Source: JAHDDY01 sp964549375 (GTDB taxonomy: Bacteria; Pseudomonadota; Alphaproteobacteria; Rhodobacterales; Rhodobacteraceae). From it: a stretch of DNA of 15,664 bases. This document shows positions 7,270 through 13,392 of this stretch, in pieces (within the stretch, counting starts at the first letter, position 1; each line of letters starts with the position of its first letter). A program made the translations under genes and the position numbers. Under the pieces are notes generated by a model. That model was not told the DNA's origin, searched no databases, and saw only the letters and a program-made list of their open reading frames with translations. Location: positions 1 to 15,664 of the forward strand of contig CAZJWF010000074.1 of assembly GCA_964549375.1 (NCBI GenBank), read 5' to 3'.

Positions 7270-7404
7270 CTAAGCGCCCTGAACAGTCTTCACCAATGCC
7301 GCGCGCGTGTCCCGCTGCGACGCAGACAAAGCAAAGATCAGCAAGTTTTGCAATGACGGAAGCGCCCCAAGTGACTCAAGCCGCCCGCGAAGGGACCAGC
7401 ACAT
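7270..7404 (-). CDS. possible small ORF between maoC and ribF (doubtful)
   Basis: A 44-residue frame starts with ATG inside the 3' end of the maoC-like gene in the +1 frame and ends 7 bases before the ribF GTG. It fills the otherwise empty 113-base gap. The peptide has a leucine-rich amphipathic part ('LESLGALPSLQNLLIFALSA') then a basic tail ('SQRDTRAALVKT'). Its stop overlaps the weak ribosome site of ribF, so it could couple ribF translation to maoC. No family is recognised and there is only a weak ribosome site. It may also be chance or the remnant of a longer gene. Confidence 0.2.
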   Translation of the reverse strand: MCWSLRGRLESLGALPSLQNLLIFALSASQRDTRAALVKTVQGA

Positions 7405-7798
7405 CGGCTTCACCCGACAGCACGACCGTTTCACCGACCCGGCACACGCAATCGAGCGTGATGCGCCTTTTCTCTGCGATCATCTCTTTGACGGTGCAGA
7501 TCACATCGACCTGATCTCCGGGCCGCACAGGGGCGCGGAACTTTAGCGTCTGGCCGAGATAGACGGAACCGTGTCCGGGAAGTTGTTCGCCAATGACGGA
7601 TGAAATCAGGCTGGCGGTTAGGATGCCATGTGCAATCCGGCCCTTGAAGATTGTGCCTTTCGCGTGCTCCTCATCGAAGTGGATCGGATTGCGGTCGCCG
7701 CTGGCAACGGCAAAGGCTTCAATCTCTGCATCTGTGATAATGCGCGACAAGCCTCGCTCCAGACCAATTTCAATATCTTCGATGTATAGCGTGCTCAC
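7376..7798 (-). CDS. MaoC-like (R)-specific enoyl-CoA hydratase
   Basis: 140-residue single hot-dog-fold protein. 'ASGDRNPIHFDEEHAK' (32-47) with the Asp/His hydratase dyad, followed by 'GRIAHGILTASLISSV', is the R-hydratase signature. 'LKFRAPVRPGDQVDV' near 85-99 is also typical. It would hydrate 2-enoyl-CoA to (R)-3-hydroxyacyl-CoA, linking beta-oxidation to polyhydroxyalkanoate or other acyl-CoA use, but small MaoC proteins have varied substrates and no phaC is near. GTG start with AAAGGA 6 bases upstream. A perfect palindrome (7815-7831) lies just before the ribosome site. It is first in a probable transcript with ribF and coaA. Confidence 0.88.
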   Translation of the reverse strand: MSTLYIEDIEIGLERGLSRIITDAEIEAFAVASGDRNPIHFDEEHAKGTIFKGRIAHGILTASLISSVIGEQLPGHGSVYLGQTLKFRAPVRPGDQVDVICTVKEMIAEKRRITLDCVCRVGETVVLSGEADVLVPSRAA

Positions 7799-7814
7799 GG
7801 GCCGTCCTTTCGAT

Positions 7815-7831
7815 GCGTAATAAAATTACGC
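7815..7831. repeat. perfect 7-bp inverted repeat before the maoC-like gene
   Basis: GCGTAAT (7815-7821) and ATTACGC (7825-7831) with a 3-base spacer lie directly upstream of the AAAGGA ribosome site of the minus-strand maoC-like gene. It may be an operator or a leader hairpin that affects translation. Confidence 0.55.
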
Positions 7832-7965
7832 CAAATTCTGTTAGGCGAACGTTTATTTCGCCCCTTACCGAAAGAACAGCCTTTTTTGCACCGCAATATG
7901 AAGGGTTACGTAAACGTAGGTGAACATAAAAAAGTGCGCGGTAAGGATTTACACGTCGAAACATT

Positions 7966-7990
7966 ATATTTACCGCCTTCCGGTAAATAT
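7966..7990. promoter_or_regulatory. perfect 10-bp inverted repeat, probable operator before the PAS_5 gene
   Basis: ATATTTACCG (7966-7975) and CGGTAAATAT (7981-7990) flank CCTTC. A 10-bp perfect palindrome is unlikely by chance in 25 bases. It lies 40 bases before the PAS_5 start and about 170 before the maoC-like start, at the -35 position of a candidate -10 box (8008-8013). It shares TTACCG with further copies at 7863-7870 and 7939-7946. It is best read as a dimeric regulator site. Confidence 0.5.
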
Positions 7991-8030
7991 TCTCAACAAA
8001 TGCACGTCATAATTTAGGTTTGCTGATTTC

Positions 8031-8570
8031 ATGTCTTGGTTCCCTCAATTTACTCGATCAGTTCGGGGAAGCGGACACGCTGATCGGAAAAGTTCGATTC
8101 AGGAAATCGAGCCGCATTCTCTCTTGAGCGTTCCAAAATTATTGAACGAGATAACTGAGTTCTGGTTCGAGCATAGAACGCAGGACGCGATTCCCAACTG
8201 GTCGCGCTTTTCCCCACAATCGCAAACTAAGTTCTTGCCTTACATCGTATTATGGGAAGTCGTGAAGAATAGCTATTCTGCGCGGGTGACGGGTGAAACG
8301 GTCGTACAGATGTTCCCGGTCAAGATCGCCAATCAACGGCTTCATGATGTCTTGACGGATGACCTTTCCTCACTGCCCGATGAGCTTGATCGGGCCATCC
8401 AAAATGCTGCACCGATTTATGTCGATCGGCCAAACGCTTGGATCTTGAACGATGAAACAGTCCATTGCCAAGCTGTGCATCTCCCATTTTGCACAAGAGA
8501 AGCAGCTGCGGATCGCATTCTAAGCGTCATGGCGTTCGAAACTGAGCCGACAATCGACATTGAGATTTAA
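8031..8570 (+). CDS. PAS_5-type PAS domain protein
   Basis: 179 residues. From about residue 38 it follows the PAS_5 (PF07310-like) pattern of Alphaproteobacteria: a first helix 'LLNEITEFWFEHR', 'IPNWSRFSPQSQTKFLPYIVLWEVV', a short strand pair 'YSARVTGETVVQMFPVKIANQRLHDVL', a helix 'LPDELDRAIQNA', then 'VHCQAVHLPF' and 'ILSVMAFE'. There is no output domain, so it is a lone sensor or adaptor module of unknown ligand. The coding DNA is visibly lower in G+C (about 40-42% in two 60-base lines I counted, against about 60% in one line of the HAD gene next to it). The first 30 residues are not conserved-looking, and the ribosome site (TTAGG, about 12 bases upstream) is weak. It points against its minus-strand neighbours, which suggests insertion. 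Confidence 0.75.
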   Translation: MSWFPQFTRSVRGSGHADRKSSIQEIEPHSLLSVPKLLNEITEFWFEHRTQDAIPNWSRFSPQSQTKFLPYIVLWEVVKNSYSARVTGETVVQMFPVKIANQRLHDVLTDDLSSLPDELDRAIQNAAPIYVDRPNAWILNDETVHCQAVHLPFCTREAAADRILSVMAFETEPTIDIEI

Positions 8571-8585
8571 TTTTAACGGAAATTA

Positions 8586-8605
8586 CCATGCTCACGCGAG
8601 CATGG
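8586..8605 (-). terminator. hairpin at the stop codon of the HAD gene
   Basis: CCATGCTC (8586-8593) pairs perfectly with GAGCATGG (8598-8605) around a 4-base loop. The stem contains the HAD gene's TGA (8592-8594). On the minus strand it is followed by TAATTT and further AT-rich bases, so it may end the HAD transcript before the convergent PAS_5 gene, whose stop is only 21 bases away. Confidence 0.45.
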
Positions 8606-9452
8606 CGATCGTGTGCGTCGGAGAAATTTTGAACGTTGCAAAATACTCCGACAAAGCGTCGTCGCACAGGACACCTGTATCGTCCAACAAAGTTGATGCG
8701 CCCAATCCACCGGCGATAAACAACGTATCAAACCCATGTAACGTCCCGCCAGCGACATCCGTCGCCGGGCCATCGCCGATTGCCAAGATGCGGCTGCGGG
8801 GGATGTCGTGCCCGTTGAGCTTGCTGATCTTGGTCAGTGCCATCTCATAAATTGGGGCGTGAGGTTTGCCGTATAGATGTGTTTCGCCGCCTGCTTGGGC
8901 ATAGGCTTGGGCGATGGCCCCACCGCAAAAGAGGCGCGTTTCACCCCGATCCACGATAATGTCGGGATTGGCGCAGACCATTGGCAAGCCGCGCTCGATG
9001 CCCAGCGCAATGCGCTCCGCATAATCATCCGGCGTTTCCGTGGAATCGTCATCCAAGCCTGAGCAGAGGATGAAATCCGCGTCCGCGAGCGCCACGCGCT
9101 CGATCTCAAAATCGGCAAACAGATCATCGTCGCGCGGCGGTCCGATGTGATGACATCGCGCGCCAAACTGCCCAACCCGCATCCCCTCAATCGTCGCATC
9201 GCCTGAGGTAACGATCAGATCATGTGTATCTGTCGGCGCGCCCATCCGGTCAAGCTGACGTGCAGTGGAAAAATCGGGCCGGGGTGCGTTGGTCAGCAGC
9301 GAGACAATCCCACCTTTCTTGCGAAAGCCTCGCAACGCCGAAATCGCCCCAGCATGAGGTGTCACGCCGTCATGATAGCAGCCCCAGAGGTCGCAGAGCA
9401 CGGCATCATAACAGTCAGAGATTTCCGCGAGCGAGCGGATGATATTGGTCAT
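8592..9452 (-). CDS. HAD-IIA family hydrolase (TIGR01459-like)
   Basis: 286 residues from ATG at 9452 (MTNIIRSLAEISD). A TTG-started extension to 9512 is unlikely. HAD motifs in order: 'CDLWGCYHDG' with nucleophile Asp21, 'LLTNAPRP' (motif II), 'LYGKPHAPIYEMAL' (motif III Lys) and 'AIGDGPATDVAGG' (motif IV). The second motif-I residue is Trp rather than the acid/base Asp; this DxWG form is usual for this subfamily, so it is not a defect. The family contains NagD-like phosphatases, but the true substrate of this subgroup is unknown to me. It lies 125 bases downstream of the M24 gene on the same strand. A GTGAAAG ribosome-like stretch precedes the start. It may or may not be co-transcribed with the M24 gene. 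Confidence 0.9.
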   Translation of the reverse strand: MTNIIRSLAEISDCYDAVLCDLWGCYHDGVTPHAGAISALRGFRKKGGIVSLLTNAPRPDFSTARQLDRMGAPTDTHDLIVTSGDATIEGMRVGQFGARCHHIGPPRDDDLFADFEIERVALADADFILCSGLDDDSTETPDDYAERIALGIERGLPMVCANPDIIVDRGETRLFCGGAIAQAYAQAGGETHLYGKPHAPIYEMALTKISKLNGHDIPRSRILAIGDGPATDVAGGTLHGFDTLFIAGGLGASTLLDDTGVLCDDALSEYFATFKISPTHTIAMLA

Positions 9453-9577
9453 GGTCGGGCTTTCACTGCGGCGCGGGCCATTCCCTATCAGGGCGATAAG
9501 GAGTTTCGGCAAACCTCATACGCGCTTGCGTCGCCGTAATCCACCCCCGCTCACCTCGCTCGGTTCGTCCGCCTCGG

Positions 9578-10753
9578 TCAAGCTTCAATCACATGAACAT
9601 TGCGCGGAAACTGGGTCAGGCAAACCGCGTCGTTTTCGCGAACATGGATGGTTTCGCTCAATTCCATGCCCCATCCTTCCATCCACATGCCGAGGATGAT
9701 GTGCACGACGGCATTTTCAGGAAGCGCGGTCGTATCGTCCGGGCGAAAGCTGATCGTGTGCTCGCCCCAATCCGGTGAATAACCGACGCCGATTGCATAT
9801 CCAATCCGGCTTTTCTTTTCGAGGCCATAGCCATCCAGCACTTTTTGCCATGCCGCATGGACATCACAGCACAGCGCCCCGGTCTTCATGGCACCCAGAA
9901 CGGCCTCCATGCCTTCTTCAACGGCTTTGGCGGTGGTCTTTAGGGTCTCCGGCGGCTTGCCGATATGTGCCGTGCGCGCCAATCCGACGTTATAGCGCTT
10001 GCGGCACCCGCCCAGCTCAAATGCAATGGTCTGGTCCGTCTCGAATGGGGCGTCCGTCCACATTGGATGCGCGGTAGAGGCCGCTTCTCCGGCAAGGACC
10101 AACGGATGCAGGGCAGGCATGTCGCCGCCAAATTCCGGCGTTCCCCGGATCATGGCCGCTGTGACATCAGCCATGAGATCACACTGCCGGACACCGGGGC
10201 GCAAACCATCAAAGGCTGTTTGCATCGAGAGACCCGCAATCTGCGCCGCCTGTCGCATCATCTGAATTTCAGCCGGGCTTTTGGACAGGCGCTGCCAATT
10301 GACCAACAGTCCGCAGTCTTTCCAGCTCGCGTTGGGCAATCGGGATTTCAAATGCTCGACCGCCGCTGGGGTCAGAAAATAGACATCGCTTTCATAGCCG
10401 ACCCGTTTTCCGTCAAACCCTTTCGAGGCCATCCAGTCGCCCATGAACTGCGCGGGATGCACATCGGTTTGCTGGACCAGCGTTTCCGGAAAGGGCACGA
10501 CCTGCTCGTCGGGCAGATAGGTCGTAAAAGCTGCCGCGCCCGCATCCATTTCCCGGCCCAGCCATGTCGGTTCACACTCCAGCCCGACAACCATGATTTG
10601 AGGCGTATAGAACGACCACGCGTCGTATCCGGTCAGCCAGTTTACATTGGCGGGGTCACCCACAACCAACACATCGAACCCGCGCGCTTGCATTGCGGTG
10701 CGAACACGCTTCAATCGATCCGCATATTCATCGCGTGTGAAGGGAGGGGCCAC
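9578..10753 (-). CDS. M24/creatinase-fold hydrolase, ectoine hydrolase (DoeA/EutD)-like, copy 1
   Basis: 391 residues from GTG at 10753 (MAPPFTRDEYADRLKRV). This start matches the N-terminus I recall for ectoine hydrolase DoeA (PFTRDEYAARL). Two domains: a creatinase N-domain (about 1-155, 'LTGYDAWSFYTPQ') and a pita-bread domain (about 160-391). M24 metal ligands are mostly gone: Glu246 and Gly257 replace the two Asp, Tyr319 ('GYAIG') replaces the metal His, and Ile replaces the first Glu near 353. A catalytic-type His229 ('STAHPMW') and Glu366 ('LSETIH') remain. 'YSPDWGEHTISFRPDD' matches the DoeA block. So it is likely a metal-free hydrolase of a small C-N compound, not an aminopeptidase or DMSP lyase DddP. 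It is divergent from the ArgE-like operon, which holds a second copy. Ectoine as substrate is inference. Confidence 0.82.
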   Translation of the reverse strand: MAPPFTRDEYADRLKRVRTAMQARGFDVLVVGDPANVNWLTGYDAWSFYTPQIMVVGLECEPTWLGREMDAGAAAFTTYLPDEQVVPFPETLVQQTDVHPAQFMGDWMASKGFDGKRVGYESDVYFLTPAAVEHLKSRLPNASWKDCGLLVNWQRLSKSPAEIQMMRQAAQIAGLSMQTAFDGLRPGVRQCDLMADVTAAMIRGTPEFGGDMPALHPLVLAGEAASTAHPMWTDAPFETDQTIAFELGGCRKRYNVGLARTAHIGKPPETLKTTAKAVEEGMEAVLGAMKTGALCCDVHAAWQKVLDGYGLEKKSRIGYAIGVGYSPDWGEHTISFRPDDTTALPENAVVHIILGMWMEGWGMELSETIHVRENDAVCLTQFPRNVHVIEA

Positions 10754-11026
10754 AATCTAACTTTCTTATACGTGGTTTCATCAGCGCGGTCTCTGAATGG
10801 CAAAACTGTCATGGGACAGAGTGCATGTGGCCGCGATGATCAGGGTCTATGACATTACCAGTGGACAGGTGGCACGGGGACTTTCTCGTCAGGACAGCCG
10901 ATAAAAAGGCTTGAATTTCGAAACTGCATCATTGTGGATACGAACTGTCAATACGCAAACCGACGTCTTCAAGATCGCAGCCATTCGCCGCGAGTTTCGG
11001 CGTCGACCTTAGGTGAAAGAGATCGA
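10754..11026. promoter_or_regulatory. divergent control region of the putative catabolic module
   Basis: 273 bases between M24 copy 1 and the ArgE-like gene, so both promoters of the module should be here. CTGTC (10806-10810) and GACAG (10815-10819) form a perfect 5-bp inverted repeat. AACTGTCA occurs twice (10804-10811 and 10943-10950) as a direct repeat, and further GACAG copies lie between. A -10-like TATAAG for copy 1 is read on the minus strand near 10768, and TTGAAT (10911-10916) could be a -35 for the plus operon. No regulator gene adjoins it. Confidence 0.35.
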
Positions 11027-12190
11027 ATGTCTGGCAGTCTGGAAAATGCCGTTGAAATCCTCGAACGGCTGGTCAGTTTCGAGACTTTGTCGGGCAGGCC
11101 AACGCACGGCATCGTCGGATATGTGAAGGACTATCTGGCCGAGCACGGCGTTGATGTCACCCTCAGTTATGACGAGGCAGGCGAACGCGCGAATGTCTTC
11201 GCGACCATCGGGCCAGAGGTGGATGGCGGCGTCGTTCTCAACGGACATACGGATGTGGTCTCCGTTGATGGACAGTCTTGGGCGACAGACCCGTTCAAGC
11301 TGACGCGGAAGGGAGAGCGCCTCTATGGTCGCGGCTCCGTTGATATGAAAGGTTTCCTCGCTTGCGTTCTCGCCTCCGTCCCCAGTTTCAAGTCCGCCAA
11401 TCTCACCAAGCCGATACATATCGCATTTTCCTATGACGAGGAAAATGGCGGCTGGGGAATGCCGGTTTTGCTGGAAAGCATGGCGACCAAGGCATACCGC
11501 CCGGAAGTCGTGATAGTGGGTGAGCCGACCGAGATGCAAATCGTCACGGGCCATAAAGGTGGGTATGAAATGCGGACCGAGATTACCGGTTTCGCCGTCC
11601 ATTCCTGCAATCCGACCGAAGGGGTCAATGCCATCTCTGCGGCGATGAAATTGATTGCCAAGATTGAAGAGGTGGGCGCGCGGCGCGCGGCCAATCCTGC
11701 GCCCGGTTCTCCCTACACACCGCCTTACCCGACCTTCAACATCGGCAAAATCGAGGGCGGTGCGGCGCGAAATGCGACAGCGGGCTGGTGCAACGTTGAC
11801 TGGGAATATCGTCAGATGCCGGGCGAAGATGGTGATCTTACCATTGCTGAAATCGCGGAGTATGCTGCGACAGAAATCCTCCCAGCGATGAAAGCGGTCA
11901 ACGCCGCAGCGGACATCGAGATCATCACCGAGGTTGCCATGCCCGCCCTCGATGATCGCCATGCGGAAACGGCGGCAAGTTTTGTCAGTGCCGTTACCGG
12001 CAATAACAGCCGCAACGTGGTCTCGTTCGGCACGGATGGCGGATATTTCAGCCATGCGAACTACTCAACCGTCGTTTTCGGCCCCGGCAGTATCAGCCGC
12101 GCGCACAAGGCCGACGAATATATCGAGCTGAGCGAGCTGTCGCAGGGGTTGGCGTTTCTCGACAAGGTGGCGGCAAAACTGTCGGAATAG
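11027..12190 (+). CDS. M20 family amidohydrolase, acetylornithine deacetylase (ArgE)-like
   Basis: 387 residues from ATG at 11027 (MSGSLENAVEILERLV). The frame is open further upstream but without family sequence. All M20 di-zinc residues are visible: 'NGHTDVV' (His74, Asp76), 'GRGSVDMKG' (Asp106), 'YDEENGGWG' (Glu138 base, Glu139), 'VGEPTEM' and a final His in 'RAHKADEYIE', with the lid-domain 'FAVHSC'. It would remove an N-acyl group from an amino acid. By family it looks like ArgE, but it starts an operon with an M24 hydrolase, a Rieske and a PhyH oxygenase. A catabolic role therefore fits better, for example deacylating the product of an ectoine-hydrolase-like step (the role of DoeB). The next gene starts 9 bases later. 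Confidence 0.85.
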   Translation: MSGSLENAVEILERLVSFETLSGRPTHGIVGYVKDYLAEHGVDVTLSYDEAGERANVFATIGPEVDGGVVLNGHTDVVSVDGQSWATDPFKLTRKGERLYGRGSVDMKGFLACVLASVPSFKSANLTKPIHIAFSYDEENGGWGMPVLLESMATKAYRPEVVIVGEPTEMQIVTGHKGGYEMRTEITGFAVHSCNPTEGVNAISAAMKLIAKIEEVGARRAANPAPGSPYTPPYPTFNIGKIEGGAARNATAGWCNVDWEYRQMPGEDGDLTIAEIAEYAATEILPAMKAVNAAADIEIITEVAMPALDDRHAETAASFVSAVTGNNSRNVVSFGTDGGYFSHANYSTVVFGPGSISRAHKADEYIELSELSQGLAFLDKVAAKLSE

Positions 12191-12199
12191 GGGCGGCAT

Positions 12200-13378
12200 A
12201 TGGCGTTTAAAAAGGCTTTTGAACCGGCGGAATTTTCTCGGCGCGTCAGCGATGTCAAACAGAGGATGCAAGCGGCGGGTCATGATCTTCTGATCTGCCA
12301 AGACCCTGCGAATATGGGATGGTTGACCGGATTTGACGGCTGGTCATTTTATACACCCCAAGCCGTGCTGGTTCATGTCGAGGAAGAATGGCCGATTTGG
12401 TTTGGGCGCGAGCAAGACGCAAAATCGGCGCATATTACCACTGACTTACCTGCCGCAAATATCGCGGCGTTCTCTGAACCTCTTGTTCATCACCCGACTC
12501 AACATCCATTCGATGAGCTTTGCGAATTGGTGAGCGCGCGCGGTTGGAGCAGCGCGCGGATCGGCGTTGACTTTGATGCCCATTACTACACTGCCAGAGC
12601 GCATCAGCATCTCGTGAGCGGCTTGCCGAATGCGACGCTAAGCGACAATCGCGAGTTGGTGAACTGGGCGCGGTTGGTGAAATCGGAGGCTGAACTCGTT
12701 TATATGCGAGAAGCTGGACGCATCATCACGGATACGATGAACAACGCGCTGAGCCGATTACAGCCGGGTGTGCGCCAATTTGAGGTCATCGCCGATGTGT
12801 ACCATGATCAGGTCAAAGGCTTTGATGGCAAGTATGGGGATTACACCAGTTTGTGCCCACTCATTCAGGTCGGCGACGGCACCAGTACCCCGCATCTGAC
12901 ATGGACAGCAGAGCCGCTGCCTGACTCTGGGTTGATTGTCATGGAACTCGGCGCCGCCCGTCGCCACTATCACGCGCCGTTGACCCGCACCGCACATATC
13001 GGCCCTCCGCCAGAGGCAATGAAACGCCTCGCCGATGCAATCGTCGGAGGGGGCGATCGTGCGTTGGAGGCGATGAGACCCGGCGTTACCTGCGAGGAGG
13101 TCGAGGCCATTTGGCAAGCAATTCTCAAAAAGCATGGTTATGAGAAAAACAGCCGGGTTGGATACTCTATTGGATTGAACTATCCGCCAGATTGGGGCGA
13201 GCGCACGGCGAGCTTGCGCCCCGGCGACAAGACTGTGCTTCAGGCGGGTATGTGTTTCCACTTCCAATCGGGGGTTTGGCTCGACGACTTCGGTGCGGCG
13301 ATTTCTGAGCCGGTTGTCGTGACAGAGGCCGGCGGCGAGCGCCTGAGCGATGTTGCCCGCGAACTAATTGTGATCTGA
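12200..13378 (+). CDS. M24/creatinase-fold hydrolase, ectoine hydrolase-like, copy 2
   Basis: 392 residues, same two-domain layout as the divergent copy (creatinase N-domain to about 158, pita-bread after). 'LTGFDGWSFYTPQ', 'NWARLVKSEAELVYMREAGRI', 'STPHLTW' (His232), 'RHYHAPLTRT' and 'GYSIGLNYPPDWGERT' are closer to DoeA than the copy-1 versions are. The metal site is again lost: Glu249 and Pro260 stand where M24 peptidases have Asp, Tyr replaces the metal His in 'GYSIG', and Gln replaces the first Glu in 'FHFQSG'. The last Glu ('AISEPVVVTE') remains. The HYHAP block matches DoeA and suggests ring or amidine C-N hydrolysis. The two copies could form a hetero-oligomer or act on successive intermediates. 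A GGGGCGG stretch serves as ribosome site. Confidence 0.82.
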   Translation: MAFKKAFEPAEFSRRVSDVKQRMQAAGHDLLICQDPANMGWLTGFDGWSFYTPQAVLVHVEEEWPIWFGREQDAKSAHITTDLPAANIAAFSEPLVHHPTQHPFDELCELVSARGWSSARIGVDFDAHYYTARAHQHLVSGLPNATLSDNRELVNWARLVKSEAELVYMREAGRIITDTMNNALSRLQPGVRQFEVIADVYHDQVKGFDGKYGDYTSLCPLIQVGDGTSTPHLTWTAEPLPDSGLIVMELGAARRHYHAPLTRTAHIGPPPEAMKRLADAIVGGGDRALEAMRPGVTCEEVEAIWQAILKKHGYEKNSRVGYSIGLNYPPDWGERTASLRPGDKTVLQAGMCFHFQSGVWLDDFGAAISEPVVVTEAGGERLSDVARELIVI

Positions 13379-13392
13379 GCGGAGGCGAGACG

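Larger units (their letters stand above)
7799..8030. promoter_or_regulatory. AT-rich divergent region with repeated TTACCG half-sites
   Basis: 232 bases between the divergent maoC-like and PAS_5 genes. CCTTACCG (7863-7870) is repeated inverted as CGGTAAGG (7939-7946), and a third and fourth copy form the perfect palindrome at 7966-7990. GGCGAA/TTCGCC (7844-7849 and 7857-7862) and the 8-base palindrome TTACGTAA (7906-7913) also lie here. A -10-like CATAAT is at 8008-8013, and the right arm of the large palindrome falls where its -35 box would be. This looks like a shared operator/promoter region, but no known regulator site was recognised. Confidence 0.5.

Noticed and set aside
9578..10753. 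DMSP lyase DddP, which is also an M24-fold protein in this group of bacteria
   Set aside because: DddP is longer (about 450 residues) and keeps metal ligands; this protein is 391 residues and follows the DoeA pattern.
9965..10852. 295-codon plus-strand frame
   Set aside because: Antisense to the first M24 gene, rich in Arg, His and Cys as shadows are, with no motif.
10934..11026. Longer start for the ArgE-like gene
   Set aside because: The extra 31 residues are not family-like and occupy the likely promoter region; the ATG at 11027 matches the usual ArgE N-terminus.
11009..12055. 348-codon minus-strand frame
   Set aside because: It lies wholly opposite the well-supported M20 gene and its residues show no domain pattern, so it is an antisense shadow.
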